NCBI GenBank assembly: GCA_022510815.1
Contig: JAFLST010000008.1
Span: forward strand, 1-64,000
Reading direction: 5' to 3'
DNA from: Christensenellaceae bacterium
GTDB taxonomy: Bacteria > Bacillota > Clostridia > Christensenellales > Aristaeellaceae
DNA: 64,000 nt
Below the pieces are notes generated by a model. The model saw only the letters and a program-made list of their open reading frames with translations. It was not told the origin of the DNA and searched no databases. The position numbers and the translations under genes are program-made. Shown here piece after piece: positions 17,015 through 26,195 of the stretch (its first letter is position 1; each line of letters starts with the position of its first letter).

Positions 17015-18990
17015 GCGGGCATCTGTGGGGCGTGGATTATTATCCCGAGCACTGGCCGAAGGAGCGCTGGGCCGTCGACGCGTCGATGATGCGCGAGATG
17101 GGCATCACGGTGGTGCGCATGGCGGAGTTCTCGTGGCAGAAGTTTGAGCCGCGGGAAGGTGAATTTCACTTTGAGGAACTTGACGAGGCCATCAGCGTGC
17201 TGGCAAAGGAGGGCATCGACTGCATCCTCGGTACGCCCAGCGCCGCGCCGCCCGCATGGATTATCGAGCGCAATCCGGAGATCGAGCCCGTCGACTCGGC
17301 GGATCATGTGCATCACTTCGGCGGCAGGCATCACGACTGCCAGTCGAATCCCGTTTATCGCGAGCATATCCGGCGTTATGTCACGGCCTTCGCGGAGCAT
17401 TACGCGGACAACCCGCATGTGATCGGCTGGCAGGTGGATAACGAGTTAGGCAACAGCCACGGCGACCTGTGCTACTGCCCAAGCTGTGAAAGCCGCTTCC
17501 GCCAGTGGCTCAGGGAGAAGTACGGCACGGTGGAGGAGCTGAACCGCTGCTGGGGCACGGCCTTCTGGAGTCAGGGATACAACAGCTTTGAGCAGGTGCC
17601 CGCGCCCCGCAACACCGCCTCGGGGCACAATCCGTCCCACCAGCTCGATTGGAAGCGCTTCTGCTCCGATCTGGTGTGCGAGTTCCATCAGTTTCAGGCG
17701 GACATCCTGCGGGCTCACGCGCCGGGGAAGTTCATCACTCACAACATGATGGGCTTCGCGAACAAGGTCAGCTATTACGATCTGGGGAAACAGCTTGAGT
17801 TCGCGTCCCACGACCAGTATCCCGGCGGGCATTTTCACTGGAATCAGCGGGCCTTCCGGGCGGATTTCCACGCGGCGGAGCTGGACATGATCCGGGCCGT
17901 CAAAGGGCAGCCCTACTGGGTTATGGAGCAGCAGTCCGGCATCACCGGCTGGGAGATCGTCGGCGCGGCGCCGAAGCCGGGGCAGCTCGCGCTGTGGGCC
18001 GCGCAGTCCATCGCGCACGGAGCGGACACCATCGTGTTCTTCCGCTGGCGTTCCTGCCTCATGGGCACCGAGCAGTACTGGCACGGCATCCTGCCCCACA
18101 GCGGCATCCCGGGGCGGTACTACCGGGAGCTGAGGGCGTTCATGGAGCAGACCGGCCCCGCGCTTCGCGACATGCAGGGCAGCATGCCCCAGTGCGAGGC
18201 AGCGATCATCCGCTCCTACGATCAGGAATGGGCCATCGACATCCAGCCCCATCATCCGGAGCTGCGGTATATCAACCACCTGATGACCTGCTATCGGGCC
18301 CTGTGGAATCGAAATGTGCCCGTCGACCTGATTCCGGAGGAGGCGGATTTCAGCCGCTACAGGCTGCTCATCGCGCCGCTGATGTTCCTGATGAAGCCCG
18401 GCATGGCGGACAGGCTGCGGGCCTATGCGGAGAACGGCGGCACGCTGATCGTCACCATGCGCTCCGGCGTGAAGGACGAGCATGATCTGGCGCTGGCGGA
18501 CGGCCCGCTGCCCTGTGGGCTTGACGATCTGTGCGGCGCATGGGTGACCGAATATGACTGCCTGCTCCAGCGCGAAAACCATGTCCGCTGGCGTGACGAG
18601 GAAGAATCGGTCGGCTGCCAGTGCTGGTGCGACCTGCTGGAGACCACCACCGCGGAGACCATTGCCGTCTACGCCGGTGATTTCTACGCGGGCACGCCTG
18701 CCATCACGAAGAACCGCTGTGGCAGGGGCACGGTCTATTATGTCGGCACGCAGATGGGGAATGAACTGGCGGAGCGGTTCATGGCGGAGGCGCTGACGCA
18801 GTCCGGGGTACAGGGTCTGCTGGACACTCCCTTCGGCGTGGAGGCCGTTTGCCGCGGAAAGGACGGCAGGCGCTGGCTGTTCCTGCTCAATCACACGGGT
18901 GAGGCGCAGACGGTCGAAATCCCCGAGGAATGGCAGGGCGACCGCGGCCCGCTGGAACCCTATGGGACAAGAATCCTTACGGCCCGATAA
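17011..18990 (+). CDS. GH42 beta-galactosidase
   Basis: The 659-residue protein shows the GH42 TIM barrel from the start (WGVDYYPEHWP, residues 6-16). The acid/base is E145 in QVDNELG and the nucleophile is E306 in VMEQQSG, both by family alignment. Barrel, trimerisation and small C-terminal beta domains fit the usual length. Family members hydrolyse terminal beta-galactosides, often from plant galactans. No signal peptide, so it acts in the cytosol on imported oligosaccharides. No galactoside transporter lies next to it. Confidence 0.93.
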   Translation: MSGHLWGVDYYPEHWPKERWAVDASMMREMGITVVRMAEFSWQKFEPREGEFHFEELDEAISVLAKEGIDCILGTPSAAPPAWIIERNPEIEPVDSADHVHHFGGRHHDCQSNPVYREHIRRYVTAFAEHYADNPHVIGWQVDNELGNSHGDLCYCPSCESRFRQWLREKYGTVEELNRCWGTAFWSQGYNSFEQVPAPRNTASGHNPSHQLDWKRFCSDLVCEFHQFQADILRAHAPGKFITHNMMGFANKVSYYDLGKQLEFASHDQYPGGHFHWNQRAFRADFHAAELDMIRAVKGQPYWVMEQQSGITGWEIVGAAPKPGQLALWAAQSIAHGADTIVFFRWRSCLMGTEQYWHGILPHSGIPGRYYRELRAFMEQTGPALRDMQGSMPQCEAAIIRSYDQEWAIDIQPHHPELRYINHLMTCYRALWNRNVPVDLIPEEADFSRYRLLIAPLMFLMKPGMADRLRAYAENGGTLIVTMRSGVKDEHDLALADGPLPCGLDDLCGAWVTEYDCLLQRENHVRWRDEEESVGCQCWCDLLETTTAETIAVYAGDFYAGTPAITKNRCGRGTVYYVGTQMGNELAERFMAEALTQSGVQGLLDTPFGVEAVCRGKDGRRWLFLLNHTGEAQTVEIPEEWQGDRGPLEPYGTRILTAR

Positions 18991-19006
18991 AATTTGCGTG
19001 TTCCCC

Positions 19007-19035
19007 TTGCAAACTGTTGTTCGCTGTGGTACGAT
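19007..19035 (+). promoter_or_regulatory. recA promoter with LexA-like box
   Basis: TTGCAA and TACGAT, 17 bases apart. CAAACTGTTGTTCG (19010-19023) matches the Gram-positive SOS box half-sites CGAAC-N4-GTTCG at 9 of 10 positions and covers the region between -35 and -10, where LexA would block transcription. Confidence 0.6.
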
Positions 19036-19070
19036 AAGCCCAGCGCACATAAGGAAAGGAAGTGTTCACC

Positions 19071-20207
19071 ATGGCGGCGAAGAAAGCGGCGAAGCCCGAG
19101 AAGGCCGTCCCGCAGGCGAATGCCCAGCAGGAAGCCAAGCTCAAGGCGCTGGAGCATGCCTTGGCGGATCTGGATAAGCAATTTGGCAAAGGCTCGGTGA
19201 TGAAGCTGGGCGAGGCCAACAACGTGGAGATTCCCGTGATTCCCACCGGCTGCCTGACGCTGGACGCGGCGCTGGGCGTGGGCGGCATCCCGCGGGGCCG
19301 CATCGTCGAGATTTATGGCCCGGAATCCTCCGGTAAGACGACCGTCGCGCTGCATATCGTCGCGCAGGCCCAGAAGGCGGGCGGCATCGCGGCGTTTGTG
19401 GACGCGGAGCATGCCCTTGATCCGGCCTATGCCCGGAAGCTGGGCGTGAACATCGACGAGCTCTACGTCTCCCAGCCGGATACCGGCGAGCAGGCCCTCG
19501 AAATCACCGAGGCGCTGGTGCGCTCCGGCGCGCTGGACGTGGTGGTCATCGACTCGGTGGCCGCGCTGGTGCCCAAGGCTGAAATCGACGGCGAGATGGG
19601 CGATTCCTTCGTCGGCCTGCAGGCGCGCCTGATGAGTCAGGCTCTGCGCAAGCTGGCGGGCATCATCAACAAGACCGGCTGCGTGGCGGTGTTCATCAAC
19701 CAGCTCCGTGAGAAGGTCGGCGTCATGTATGGCAACCCCGAGACGACCCCCGGCGGCCGGGCGCTGAAGTTCTATGCTTCCGTGCGGCTTGACGTGCGCC
19801 GCGGCGAGCAGCTCAAGAACGGCTCCGAGGTCGTTGGCAACCACACCAAGGTCAAGGTCGTCAAGAACAAGGTCGCGCCGCCCTTCCGCGTGGCGGAGTT
19901 TGACATCGTCTACGGCGAGGGCATCAGCCGCGAGGGCACGCTGCTCGACATGGCCGTGGAGCGCGATATCATCCACAAGAGCGGCGCATGGTTCTCCTAT
20001 CAGGATCAGCGCATCGGTCAGGGCCGCGAGAACACGCGCATTTACCTGCGCGACAATCCCGAGGTGACCGACGAGATCGAGGCGATCATCCGCAAGGAGC
20101 TTTTTGCCGCTCCGGCGACGCTGGCTGCTGATGTGCCCGAGGAGATGCCCGGGGAGGACGAGGACGATCTCGCCCTGCTCGAGGAGGAGCTCGGAGACGA
20201 GACATAA
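19071..20207 (+). CDS. recA: recombinase RecA
   Basis: The 378-residue RecA promotes strand exchange and LexA self-cleavage. Walker A is GPESSGKTT, followed by the conserved VDAEHALDP and the DNA-binding loop region with the LMSQALRKL and [19 protein letters not shown] motifs. The acidic C-terminal tail is typical. ATG 19071 has AAGGAAAGGAAG upstream; an in-frame GTG at 19062 lies within the spacer and is unlikely. Followed by a strong terminator. Confidence 0.97.
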   Translation: MAAKKAAKPEKAVPQANAQQEAKLKALEHALADLDKQFGKGSVMKLGEANNVEIPVIPTGCLTLDAALGVGGIPRGRIVEIYGPESSGKTTVALHIVAQAQKAGGIAAFVDAEHALDPAYARKLGVNIDELYVSQPDTGEQALEITEALVRSGALDVVVIDSVAALVPKAEIDGEMGDSFVGLQARLMSQALRKLAGIINKTGCVAVFINQLREKVGVMYGNPETTPGGRALKFYASVRLDVRRGEQLKNGSEVVGNHTKVKVVKNKVAPPFRVAEFDIVYGEGISREGTLLDMAVERDIIHKSGAWFSYQDQRIGQGRENTRIYLRDNPEVTDEIEAIIRKELFAAPATLAADVPEEMPGEDEDDLALLEEELGDET

Positions 20208-20289
20208 ACAGAGCAAATGAAACTGTCCCCATGGGGCTTGGCAAGGTCGCGGGAAGACCGCCGCAGCTTCGTTATGATGGGGATCGGAA

Positions 20290-20322
20290 AAGGCTGTCTC
20301 TTTGCGGAGACAGCCTTTTTTT
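20290..20322 (+). terminator. recA terminator
   Basis: GGCTGTCTC / GAGACAGCC stem followed by seven T. Confidence 0.85.
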
Positions 20323-20328
20323 GAAGGT

Positions 20329-21093
20329 TTATTCCTTTTCCGTCAGCCGCCACTGGAAGCAGCCCAGCACGGTGCTGCCGTACTGTTCGCTGCGGAAGTC
20401 GCTGCCGGTGATCTTCTGACCGTATTTGTTGAGCGAGATGGTGTAGACATGAATGGGTCGGCCGTTTGCCTCGCGGTACTTGGGGTCGATCACGATGTAC
20501 CGCCCGTCCTCGCGCCGGGCGACCACCAGCACCGCGTGGGTTGAGCCGCTGGGCCGGCGGAAGTACAGGTAGACCGGCGAGCAGTTCGGGTCTGACTGGT
20601 AAGCCTCATACATCTGCTGGAACACGTCGGCGGAGAAGGTGACCCGCTCGAACTCCGGCAGCAGGTCGGTGGTCTCGTCATAGGGGGCGTCGACCACGCG
20701 CTTCTGCGTCATGGCGGACATGCCGCCGGGGGTCAGGTCGATCCCCAGATAGGACAGCGCCATGGCGTAGACCGCTCGGGTGCACATGTTGCGGGCATAG
20801 TATTGATAGGGCCTGCGAAAGGGCCCCTCCTCCAGCGTCAGATCAAGCTCGCTGCCCGGCTCGCCGCCCAGCCAGTAGTCCGCGCAGAAGCCGGGCTTCC
20901 GGGTGTCCTGCGAGATGTAGCGGATCAGGCCCCGCTCGACGCCCACGGGCTGCATGTCGTCCGTTGGATAGAGAACCAGCGCTTCCACCTGCTCCACGGT
21001 CTGGCATTGGGGCAGGGTCAGCGGCTCCTCGGCGCGGGCCGGCAGCGCCAGCAGACAGAGGAGCGAAAGCAGGCATAGCAGCCTCCCGGACAC
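20329..21093 (-). CDS. secreted C39-like papain-fold protein
   Basis: A 254-residue protein with a signal peptide (about residues 1-21). The layout fits the peptidase C39-like family: a conserved Cys in NMCTRAVYAMALSYLGI (about residue 102), an N-capped Gly loop, a His in STHAVLVVARREDGRYIVID (about residue 193) and the following Asp in VIDPKYRE as the triad. Natural substrates of secreted members are unknown. The start is GTG 21093, 8 bases after AGGAGG. It has its own promoter and may not belong to the ABC operon upstream. Confidence 0.75.
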   Translation of the reverse strand: MSGRLLCLLSLLCLLALPARAEEPLTLPQCQTVEQVEALVLYPTDDMQPVGVERGLIRYISQDTRKPGFCADYWLGGEPGSELDLTLEEGPFRRPYQYYARNMCTRAVYAMALSYLGIDLTPGGMSAMTQKRVVDAPYDETTDLLPEFERVTFSADVFQQMYEAYQSDPNCSPVYLYFRRPSGSTHAVLVVARREDGRYIVIDPKYREANGRPIHVYTISLNKYGQKITGSDFRSEQYGSTVLGCFQWRLTEKE

Positions 21094-21124
21094 CGCGGCT
21101 CACCTCCTGATCAGTTCTGACATC

Positions 21125-21153
21125 ATTATACAGGATTCGAGCCGCGGTGGCAA
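21125..21153 (-). promoter_or_regulatory. promoter of the C39-like gene
   Basis: On the minus strand TTGCCA and TATAAT with a 17-base spacer, 31 bases before the GTG start. Confidence 0.75.
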
Positions 21154-21186
21154 GGAATTAACCAAGGATTTGCAGGTATGAAGGGG

Positions 21187-22461
21187 TTACAGCTTGTCCT
21201 CCTCGAGGCGGCGAATCTTCCGCCGCAGCAGCGAGCCCTGCAGGATCAGCGCCAGCAGGAGCAGTCCGCACGCGCCGCCCAGCGCCGGAAGCAGCCAGTC
21301 TGGCAGGCGCTTCTCGATCTCCTGTGTCAGGGTGACGACGGCAGGAGCCGGGGCGGGCTCCTCCACGGTCAGGGACACAGGCAGGGAAAAGCTCTCCGCG
21401 TTGCCCCACAGATCCTCATAGGTCACGCGCACCTCACCGGACACCTCGCCCAGCACGGTCTTGCCCGGGGTGAAGATGATCTTCGCGTCCCGCGATTCAC
21501 CCGCGGCGATGGCGCCGACCAGCACGCTCTGGCCCTCGGTGATGCCCGGGAGCACCAGCGTTGCCAACACATTGCGCAGGTCGCCGCGGCCCATGTTCAT
21601 CAGCGGCAGGGATACGGTGGCCTGATTGCCCTGCAGGATGCTGGAGGGCATGGTCACACCGCCCTGCTCCAGCCGTATGGTCTGGGTGACGGGCAGGGTG
21701 AAGGCTTCCGTCCACAGGCCGGGCTGGCTGAGGGAGGTCCACACAAGGGTGAGCTGGAGCTGATGCAGGGAGACCGAGGCCGAGGGCGTGACCGTCAACG
21801 GCACCTCAATGTCCGTCGATTCGCCGGGCAGCAGGTCAGGCAGGGGCAGCTTGTCGGTGGAGGCGGGAAGAACGTCGCCGGTCGGGTCGTTGATGGACAG
21901 CAGCAGCCCGGTCATGGCGGCGTAGCGGCTGGGGTTGGTGAGCTTGGCGGTGAGCGTGCCGTCCGCTCCTACGATGAGGGAAGCGGTCAGGTCCTCGAGC
22001 TGCGGGTGCGCGTTCTCCTCGGGCATGAGGCCGTCCCGGATGCGGATCACCAGCGGGAAGGAACCCGACAGCGCCTTGCCTTCCGCGTCCTGCCCGGTGA
22101 CGACCAGCTCCGCCGCATAGTCGCCGCTGACCCGGTCGGAGCGCAGCTCCAGCCGGAGCGCCGCCCGGTAGAGGCCGTCGGAGCGCTGGTACTGGGCGGT
22201 CATGGAGCCCTTGAAGGGCGAGACGGTCTCATCCTTCATGCGCAGGGTGACGGTCACGCGACCGTCGCATTTGCCGGATGCCAGCGGGAAGTGCAGGGTC
22301 ATGACGCCGTTTGAGCTGACGGGCTCGTAGCCCTGCGCCCATGAGCGGCTCATGCCGTTCAGCAGGGAAGTCTCGTCGAGGGTGAAATCCTGCTCGGCGA
22401 GGGCGAAAATGGGTGTAAGGAACAAGGCTATCAGCGATAGCAGCATAATGAACTTTTTCAT
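21187..22461 (-). CDS. membrane-anchored extracellular beta-domain protein of the ABC operon
   Basis: The 424-residue protein has a signal peptide (about 1-22), a long extracellular part built of Ig/CARDB-like beta domains (repeated patterns such as LLPGESTDIEVPLTV and GAIAAGESRDAKIIFTPG), one C-terminal membrane helix (about 392-412) and a basic cytosolic tail. It starts 4 bases after the FtsX-type permease stop, so it is part of that transporter operon and probably its extracellular adaptor or substrate-binding partner. No enzyme motif seen. Confidence 0.75.
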   Translation of the reverse strand: MKKFIMLLSLIALFLTPIFALAEQDFTLDETSLLNGMSRSWAQGYEPVSSNGVMTLHFPLASGKCDGRVTVTLRMKDETVSPFKGSMTAQYQRSDGLYRAALRLELRSDRVSGDYAAELVVTGQDAEGKALSGSFPLVIRIRDGLMPEENAHPQLEDLTASLIVGADGTLTAKLTNPSRYAAMTGLLLSINDPTGDVLPASTDKLPLPDLLPGESTDIEVPLTVTPSASVSLHQLQLTLVWTSLSQPGLWTEAFTLPVTQTIRLEQGGVTMPSSILQGNQATVSLPLMNMGRGDLRNVLATLVLPGITEGQSVLVGAIAAGESRDAKIIFTPGKTVLGEVSGEVRVTYEDLWGNAESFSLPVSLTVEEPAPAPAVVTLTQEIEKRLPDWLLPALGGACGLLLLALILQGSLLRRKIRRLEEDKL

Positions 22462-22465
22462 GGGG

Positions 22466-25225
22466 TCACAGCTCCTTGATGTTCTCGACGATGCTCTTTT
22501 TGATGACGTCCTTCACCCGCTGGCGCAGCACCCACAGGCAGCAGCCCACTATCAGGGCGGCGAGGGCCGCGCAGGACAGCATCGCTATCAGGTAGTTCGT
22601 CTCGGCAATGTTGCCGAAAACGCCGGCTGCGATCAGGAGTCCGATGATCAGGCAGGCGACCGCCGTGCCAAGCCCGATGCTGATGAAGATGGAACCGCTG
22701 TAGCAGCCGATCAGCGCCCGGTCATCCGCGCCCACGGCCCGCAGGGTGCCGATCATCCGGCTGTCCGCGCGAATCTGGCGGGAGATGTTGCCGCTGATCA
22801 GCCCGGCTGCCGCGGCGAAGAAGACCAGCGTGATGCACGCGAAGACCACGGTGATCTGCATACGCGCTGTCTCCCACTGCCGGTTTTGCTCCAGCAGGTT
22901 GGTCACGGATACGCCGCCGCGGGAGGCAATGCTGTTGATACGCTCCACCAGCCAGTTCTCCGTGGCCTTGTCGGGTACGCCGGAAAGATAGATGTCGACA
23001 GAAGCGGGGTTGGTGGTCTTCAGGCCCATGGCCCGCAGCCCCTGCTCGGTGGTGATGATGCAGGCTTCGTACAGGCTGCTGTTCGGCACGATCTGGTCGA
23101 GCAGCGCGCCGATGGTGACCGTCGCCCGGCACAGCCCGGACGACTGGTAGAAGTCGTCAAAGTCCTCCTGTGTGCTGCGACCCTGAAGAAAGGCGTCTTC
23201 GTCGGTCATATAGAACTGGGCGATGGGCAGCGTCTGGCCGACGAACAGGCTGTCGTTGGCAACGCTGGCAATCGCGGTGCTGCCGTAACCGGGGCCGACG
23301 TTGAGACCGCCGTCATTCATCCTGACCAGATGGTAGGTGGGCGCATAGACGATCACTTCCCGGCCGGCGTTGATGGCGTCGATATCCAGCTTGCCCTCAA
23401 GGATGTACGGTTCCAGCTCCTTGAGATCCATTGGCAGTACTTCAAGCTGCATGTTGACGATCGGCTTGTCGGTGCCCAGAACGGCCTGCGCGGCCCGAAG
23501 GTTCATCTGTTCCCGTTCCAGATCGCTCAGCATGGAGGTTCTGAACGAATAGTTCTGATTGTATTCTTCCTCCAGCGCTTTACGCTGCTCATCGCGGTAG
23601 GTTCTGGAGGCACCCAGCGCCTGCGCCCCGCCCAAAGCGAGATACGAGGTGAAATATTCGCCCACTGTGTCCAGCTCAAAGGATACGCGCAAGTTCCTGC
23701 TCGTCAGCACCTTGGACACCATCGGCAGCGTTGAAAGCTGATTCAGGTCGGCTTCGTTGAGAGTCTCCGGGGAGATGTAGTTTCCAAAGGAGGAGGCGCC
23801 ATAGACGATAAAGTAGGAGCCGTTGCCCAGACGGAAGGTTGGCTTGTCTGCAAACGATACGGTGACGTCAGTAGCCATCGTTATCGCGCCGAAGCCGGAC
23901 ATCACCAGCATGGCCGCTACCAGCACCACGCTGCCGATCAGCCGCGTGGGGTGCAGTGTGAGCTGCCGCCGGGCGACCAGCGCGGGAACCTTGAAGCGCT
24001 TGCGGGAGCGGATGCGCTGGGCTCTGCGCAGGATGGCGGTGTCGCGCAGGACGCTCATGGGCATGATGCGGGAAGCACGGCGAAGCGGCAGGCTGGAGGC
24101 GACGAGAATGGTCACTGTTACCAGCAGCAGCACCGGCAGCAATACCCACAGAGAAGGCCGGAACAGCATATAGGTCGGCGCGGCCTGCGACAGCCCCCAC
24201 ACGAAGGCACAGGCCAGCAGGATGGCCGCCGGGGCCGCCATCAGCGCGATGATCCATGATTCGCGTCCGAAGATGCGGCGAATCTGCCGTTTCGTTGCGC
24301 CCACCGCCCGCAGCATGCCGATTGCCTCAGTTTTGCGGGCGAGCTGGCTCTCCATCGCCCCGGAGATGGCCGAACATACCGCGATCATCAACGCGCCGCC
24401 CAGCAGACAGGTGAGCATAAGGATCGTGTTGTTGATGAAGGAGATGACAGGGTGAAAGAAGGAGATGTCGTCCCAGACCTCGCCATATTCATTGACGCTG
24501 TAAAGGCGCTGGCGCTCATAAACACCATCGTACTGGAAGGGCGTGAGCGCCTGAAGCTTGCTGACCATGGGACGGAGCGTCAGCAGGCGATGGATGGTCA
24601 CGTTGCCCGAGGAAAAGCCCGGCTCTTCCGCGCAGGTCAGGATGGCGGGCCACAGGCCAGTACCCTGCCCGAAGGAATAATACGCGCTGATCCCCAGATG
24701 AGAGCTCTGCTCGGACAGGAGGCCGACGATGGTGTAGGTGCGCTCCTCGGGCAGGCCTTCAATGGGGGTCACAGTCAAGGTCAGGGTGTCGCCGACGGCT
24801 CGCTCCATCCGCAGACGGTCGAGGGCGCTCTGCTCCAGCGCGATCTCGCCGGGGACTTCGGGCATGCGCCCCTCCAGCAGGATGCGATTCATCAGCGGTA
24901 CCGCCGTCTCATCATAGAAGCCGATGGCCACCGCGATATCCGGCACCTCCGCCGTCACATAGACATGGCCGATATCCGCCTTAAACAGGCCGGTCTCCAG
25001 CAGCTCCTCGTCGGTCATATTGTTGTTATTGATGGTGAACATGTCCATGCGGCCATAGATCGCGGCCCGATCCTCCGCACGGTGCGCCACGATGCCCTGC
25101 ACGCTCAGGCACAGGGTCGCCGCGAGAAACACCGCCATGAAGATGCCGACTGCCATGCTCAGATACGCGCGGCGGTTATGCCGCAGATTGGCTCTGGCAA
25201 TCTGGTTGATGGTCAGATGCTTCAT
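22466..25225 (-). CDS. FtsX-type ABC transporter permease
   Basis: The 919-residue permease has an N-terminal membrane helix, a large extracellular domain, three FtsX-family helices (about 270-380, with the AIGMLRAVGATKRQIRRI coupling motif), and a second helix-rich unit repeating this order (second motif MIGTLRAVGADDRALIG). The doubled FtsX arrangement of ten helices is that of large MacB/BceB-like permeases in Bacillota. Such systems mostly move or sense peptides and lipids mechanically rather than pump solutes. Coupled to the ATPase upstream by an ATGA overlap. Confidence 0.88.
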   Translation of the reverse strand: MKHLTINQIARANLRHNRRAYLSMAVGIFMAVFLAATLCLSVQGIVAHRAEDRAAIYGRMDMFTINNNNMTDEELLETGLFKADIGHVYVTAEVPDIAVAIGFYDETAVPLMNRILLEGRMPEVPGEIALEQSALDRLRMERAVGDTLTLTVTPIEGLPEERTYTIVGLLSEQSSHLGISAYYSFGQGTGLWPAILTCAEEPGFSSGNVTIHRLLTLRPMVSKLQALTPFQYDGVYERQRLYSVNEYGEVWDDISFFHPVISFINNTILMLTCLLGGALMIAVCSAISGAMESQLARKTEAIGMLRAVGATKRQIRRIFGRESWIIALMAAPAAILLACAFVWGLSQAAPTYMLFRPSLWVLLPVLLLVTVTILVASSLPLRRASRIMPMSVLRDTAILRRAQRIRSRKRFKVPALVARRQLTLHPTRLIGSVVLVAAMLVMSGFGAITMATDVTVSFADKPTFRLGNGSYFIVYGASSFGNYISPETLNEADLNQLSTLPMVSKVLTSRNLRVSFELDTVGEYFTSYLALGGAQALGASRTYRDEQRKALEEEYNQNYSFRTSMLSDLEREQMNLRAAQAVLGTDKPIVNMQLEVLPMDLKELEPYILEGKLDIDAINAGREVIVYAPTYHLVRMNDGGLNVGPGYGSTAIASVANDSLFVGQTLPIAQFYMTDEDAFLQGRSTQEDFDDFYQSSGLCRATVTIGALLDQIVPNSSLYEACIITTEQGLRAMGLKTTNPASVDIYLSGVPDKATENWLVERINSIASRGGVSVTNLLEQNRQWETARMQITVVFACITLVFFAAAAGLISGNISRQIRADSRMIGTLRAVGADDRALIGCYSGSIFISIGLGTAVACLIIGLLIAAGVFGNIAETNYLIAMLSCAALAALIVGCCLWVLRQRVKDVIKKSIVENIKEL

Positions 25226-25908
25226 GATTGCCTCACCTCGCTGTCGAAGGCAATCTTGCCGTCCTCGATGCGGATGATGCGCTCCGCCTGATCGGCCACC
25301 TGCTGGTCATGGGTGACCAGCACCAGCGTGATGCCCAGATCGTGAGCCGTCTGCCGAAGGAGCCGCAGCACCTCCTCGCCGGACTTGCGGTCGAGGTTGC
25401 CGGTGGGCTCGTCGGCGAAGAGAATGTCCGGCTTGTTCGCCATGGCCCGGGCGATGCTGACGCGCTGCTGCTGGCCGCCGGACATGGCCCCCGGCAGGTG
25501 CGAGAGCCTGTCGCGGATCTCCAGCTTGTCGATGATGCTGTCCAGATAGGCCTCGTCGAGCTTGCGGCCGTCCAGCATGACGGGCAGGAGGATGTTCTCC
25601 CAGCCGGTCAGCTCCCTGACCAGATTGTAGTTCTGGAACACGAAGCCGAACCGCCGCCGCCGAAGCACGGAGAGCTGATTGTCCCGGTAGGCGTAGAGGT
25701 CCTGATCCTGATACCACACCTTGCCGCCGGTGGGCTTGTCGAGCCCGGAAAGCAGGTGCAGGAAGGTCGACTTGCCCGAGCCGCTGGGCCCGATGATGGC
25801 GGTGAAGCTATGCTGTTCGATGCCGAGAGAAACGTCATCCAGAGCGTAGACCTTGTTTTCTCCCGTCTGGTAGACCTTGGAAAGATGTTCGCAGCGCATG
25901 ATGTCCAT
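25222..25908 (-). CDS. ABC transporter ATPase, MacB/LolD type
   Basis: The 228-residue nucleotide-binding subunit has Walker A GPSGSGKST, Q-loop FVFQNYNLV, signature MSGGQQQR, Walker B ILFADEPTGNLD and the switch His in VTHDQQ. FADEPTGNLD is characteristic of the MacB/LolD/BceA group. The start is ATG 25908, with AAGGAGG 8 bases upstream; the upstream in-frame ATG has none. First gene of a three-gene operon with the permease and the beta-domain protein. Confidence 0.92.
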   Translation of the reverse strand: MDIMRCEHLSKVYQTGENKVYALDDVSLGIEQHSFTAIIGPSGSGKSTFLHLLSGLDKPTGGKVWYQDQDLYAYRDNQLSVLRRRRFGFVFQNYNLVRELTGWENILLPVMLDGRKLDEAYLDSIIDKLEIRDRLSHLPGAMSGGQQQRVSIARAMANKPDILFADEPTGNLDRKSGEEVLRLLRQTAHDLGITLVLVTHDQQVADQAERIIRIEDGKIAFDSEVRQS

Positions 25909-25931
25909 GAGCGCGCCCTCCTTTTGTTTTC

Positions 25932-25996
25932 TTACAGTCACAGCTTACCATGCCAACCTTACTTTTCCGTGACTTTTACCTTACGAAATCGTAAGA
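25932..25996 (-). promoter_or_regulatory. repeat-rich upstream region of the MacB-type operon
   Basis: Two CCTTAC repeats are exactly 22 bases apart (25957 and 25979), with further TTAC motifs at 25932, 25945 and 25976, and a palindrome CTTACGAAATCGTAAG at 25980-25995. A -10-like TAAGCT on the minus strand has no recognisable -35. This looks like an activator-dependent promoter. Confidence 0.4.
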
Positions 25997-26059
25997 AAGG
26001 AACTGTCTCTGACGGGACCGTGCGAAAATCGCCGCGCATGCCGCCGGTTCTCGATGGGT

Positions 26060-26087
26060 CATCGGCGGGACTGTGATCCCGCCGATG
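26060..26087. repeat. 11-bp perfect inverted repeat
   Basis: CATCGGCGGGA and TCCCGCCGATG with a 6-base loop. No T tract on either side, so possibly an operator or RNA hairpin rather than a terminator. Confidence 0.4.
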
Positions 26088-26145
26088 CCTCCCGGTTCAG
26101 GATGATTGTATCGGAAAGAATGCGTGTTGTCCATGCCCGGGTTGG

Positions 26146-26174
26146 AAAAACGCCGGGTCGATGATGGCCCGGCG
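26146..26174 (-). terminator. terminator of the pdp-azlCD-esterase-panE operon
   Basis: On the minus strand a GCGCCGGGCC / CCCGGCG stem is followed by TTTTT, 22 bases after the last stop codon. Confidence 0.75.
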
Positions 26175-26195
26175 CTTTGAAGACATTGGTATAAC

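Noticed and set aside
17446-19050. 534-codon minus-strand frame opposite GH42
   Set aside because: Antisense shadow; no start signal and no recognisable domain.
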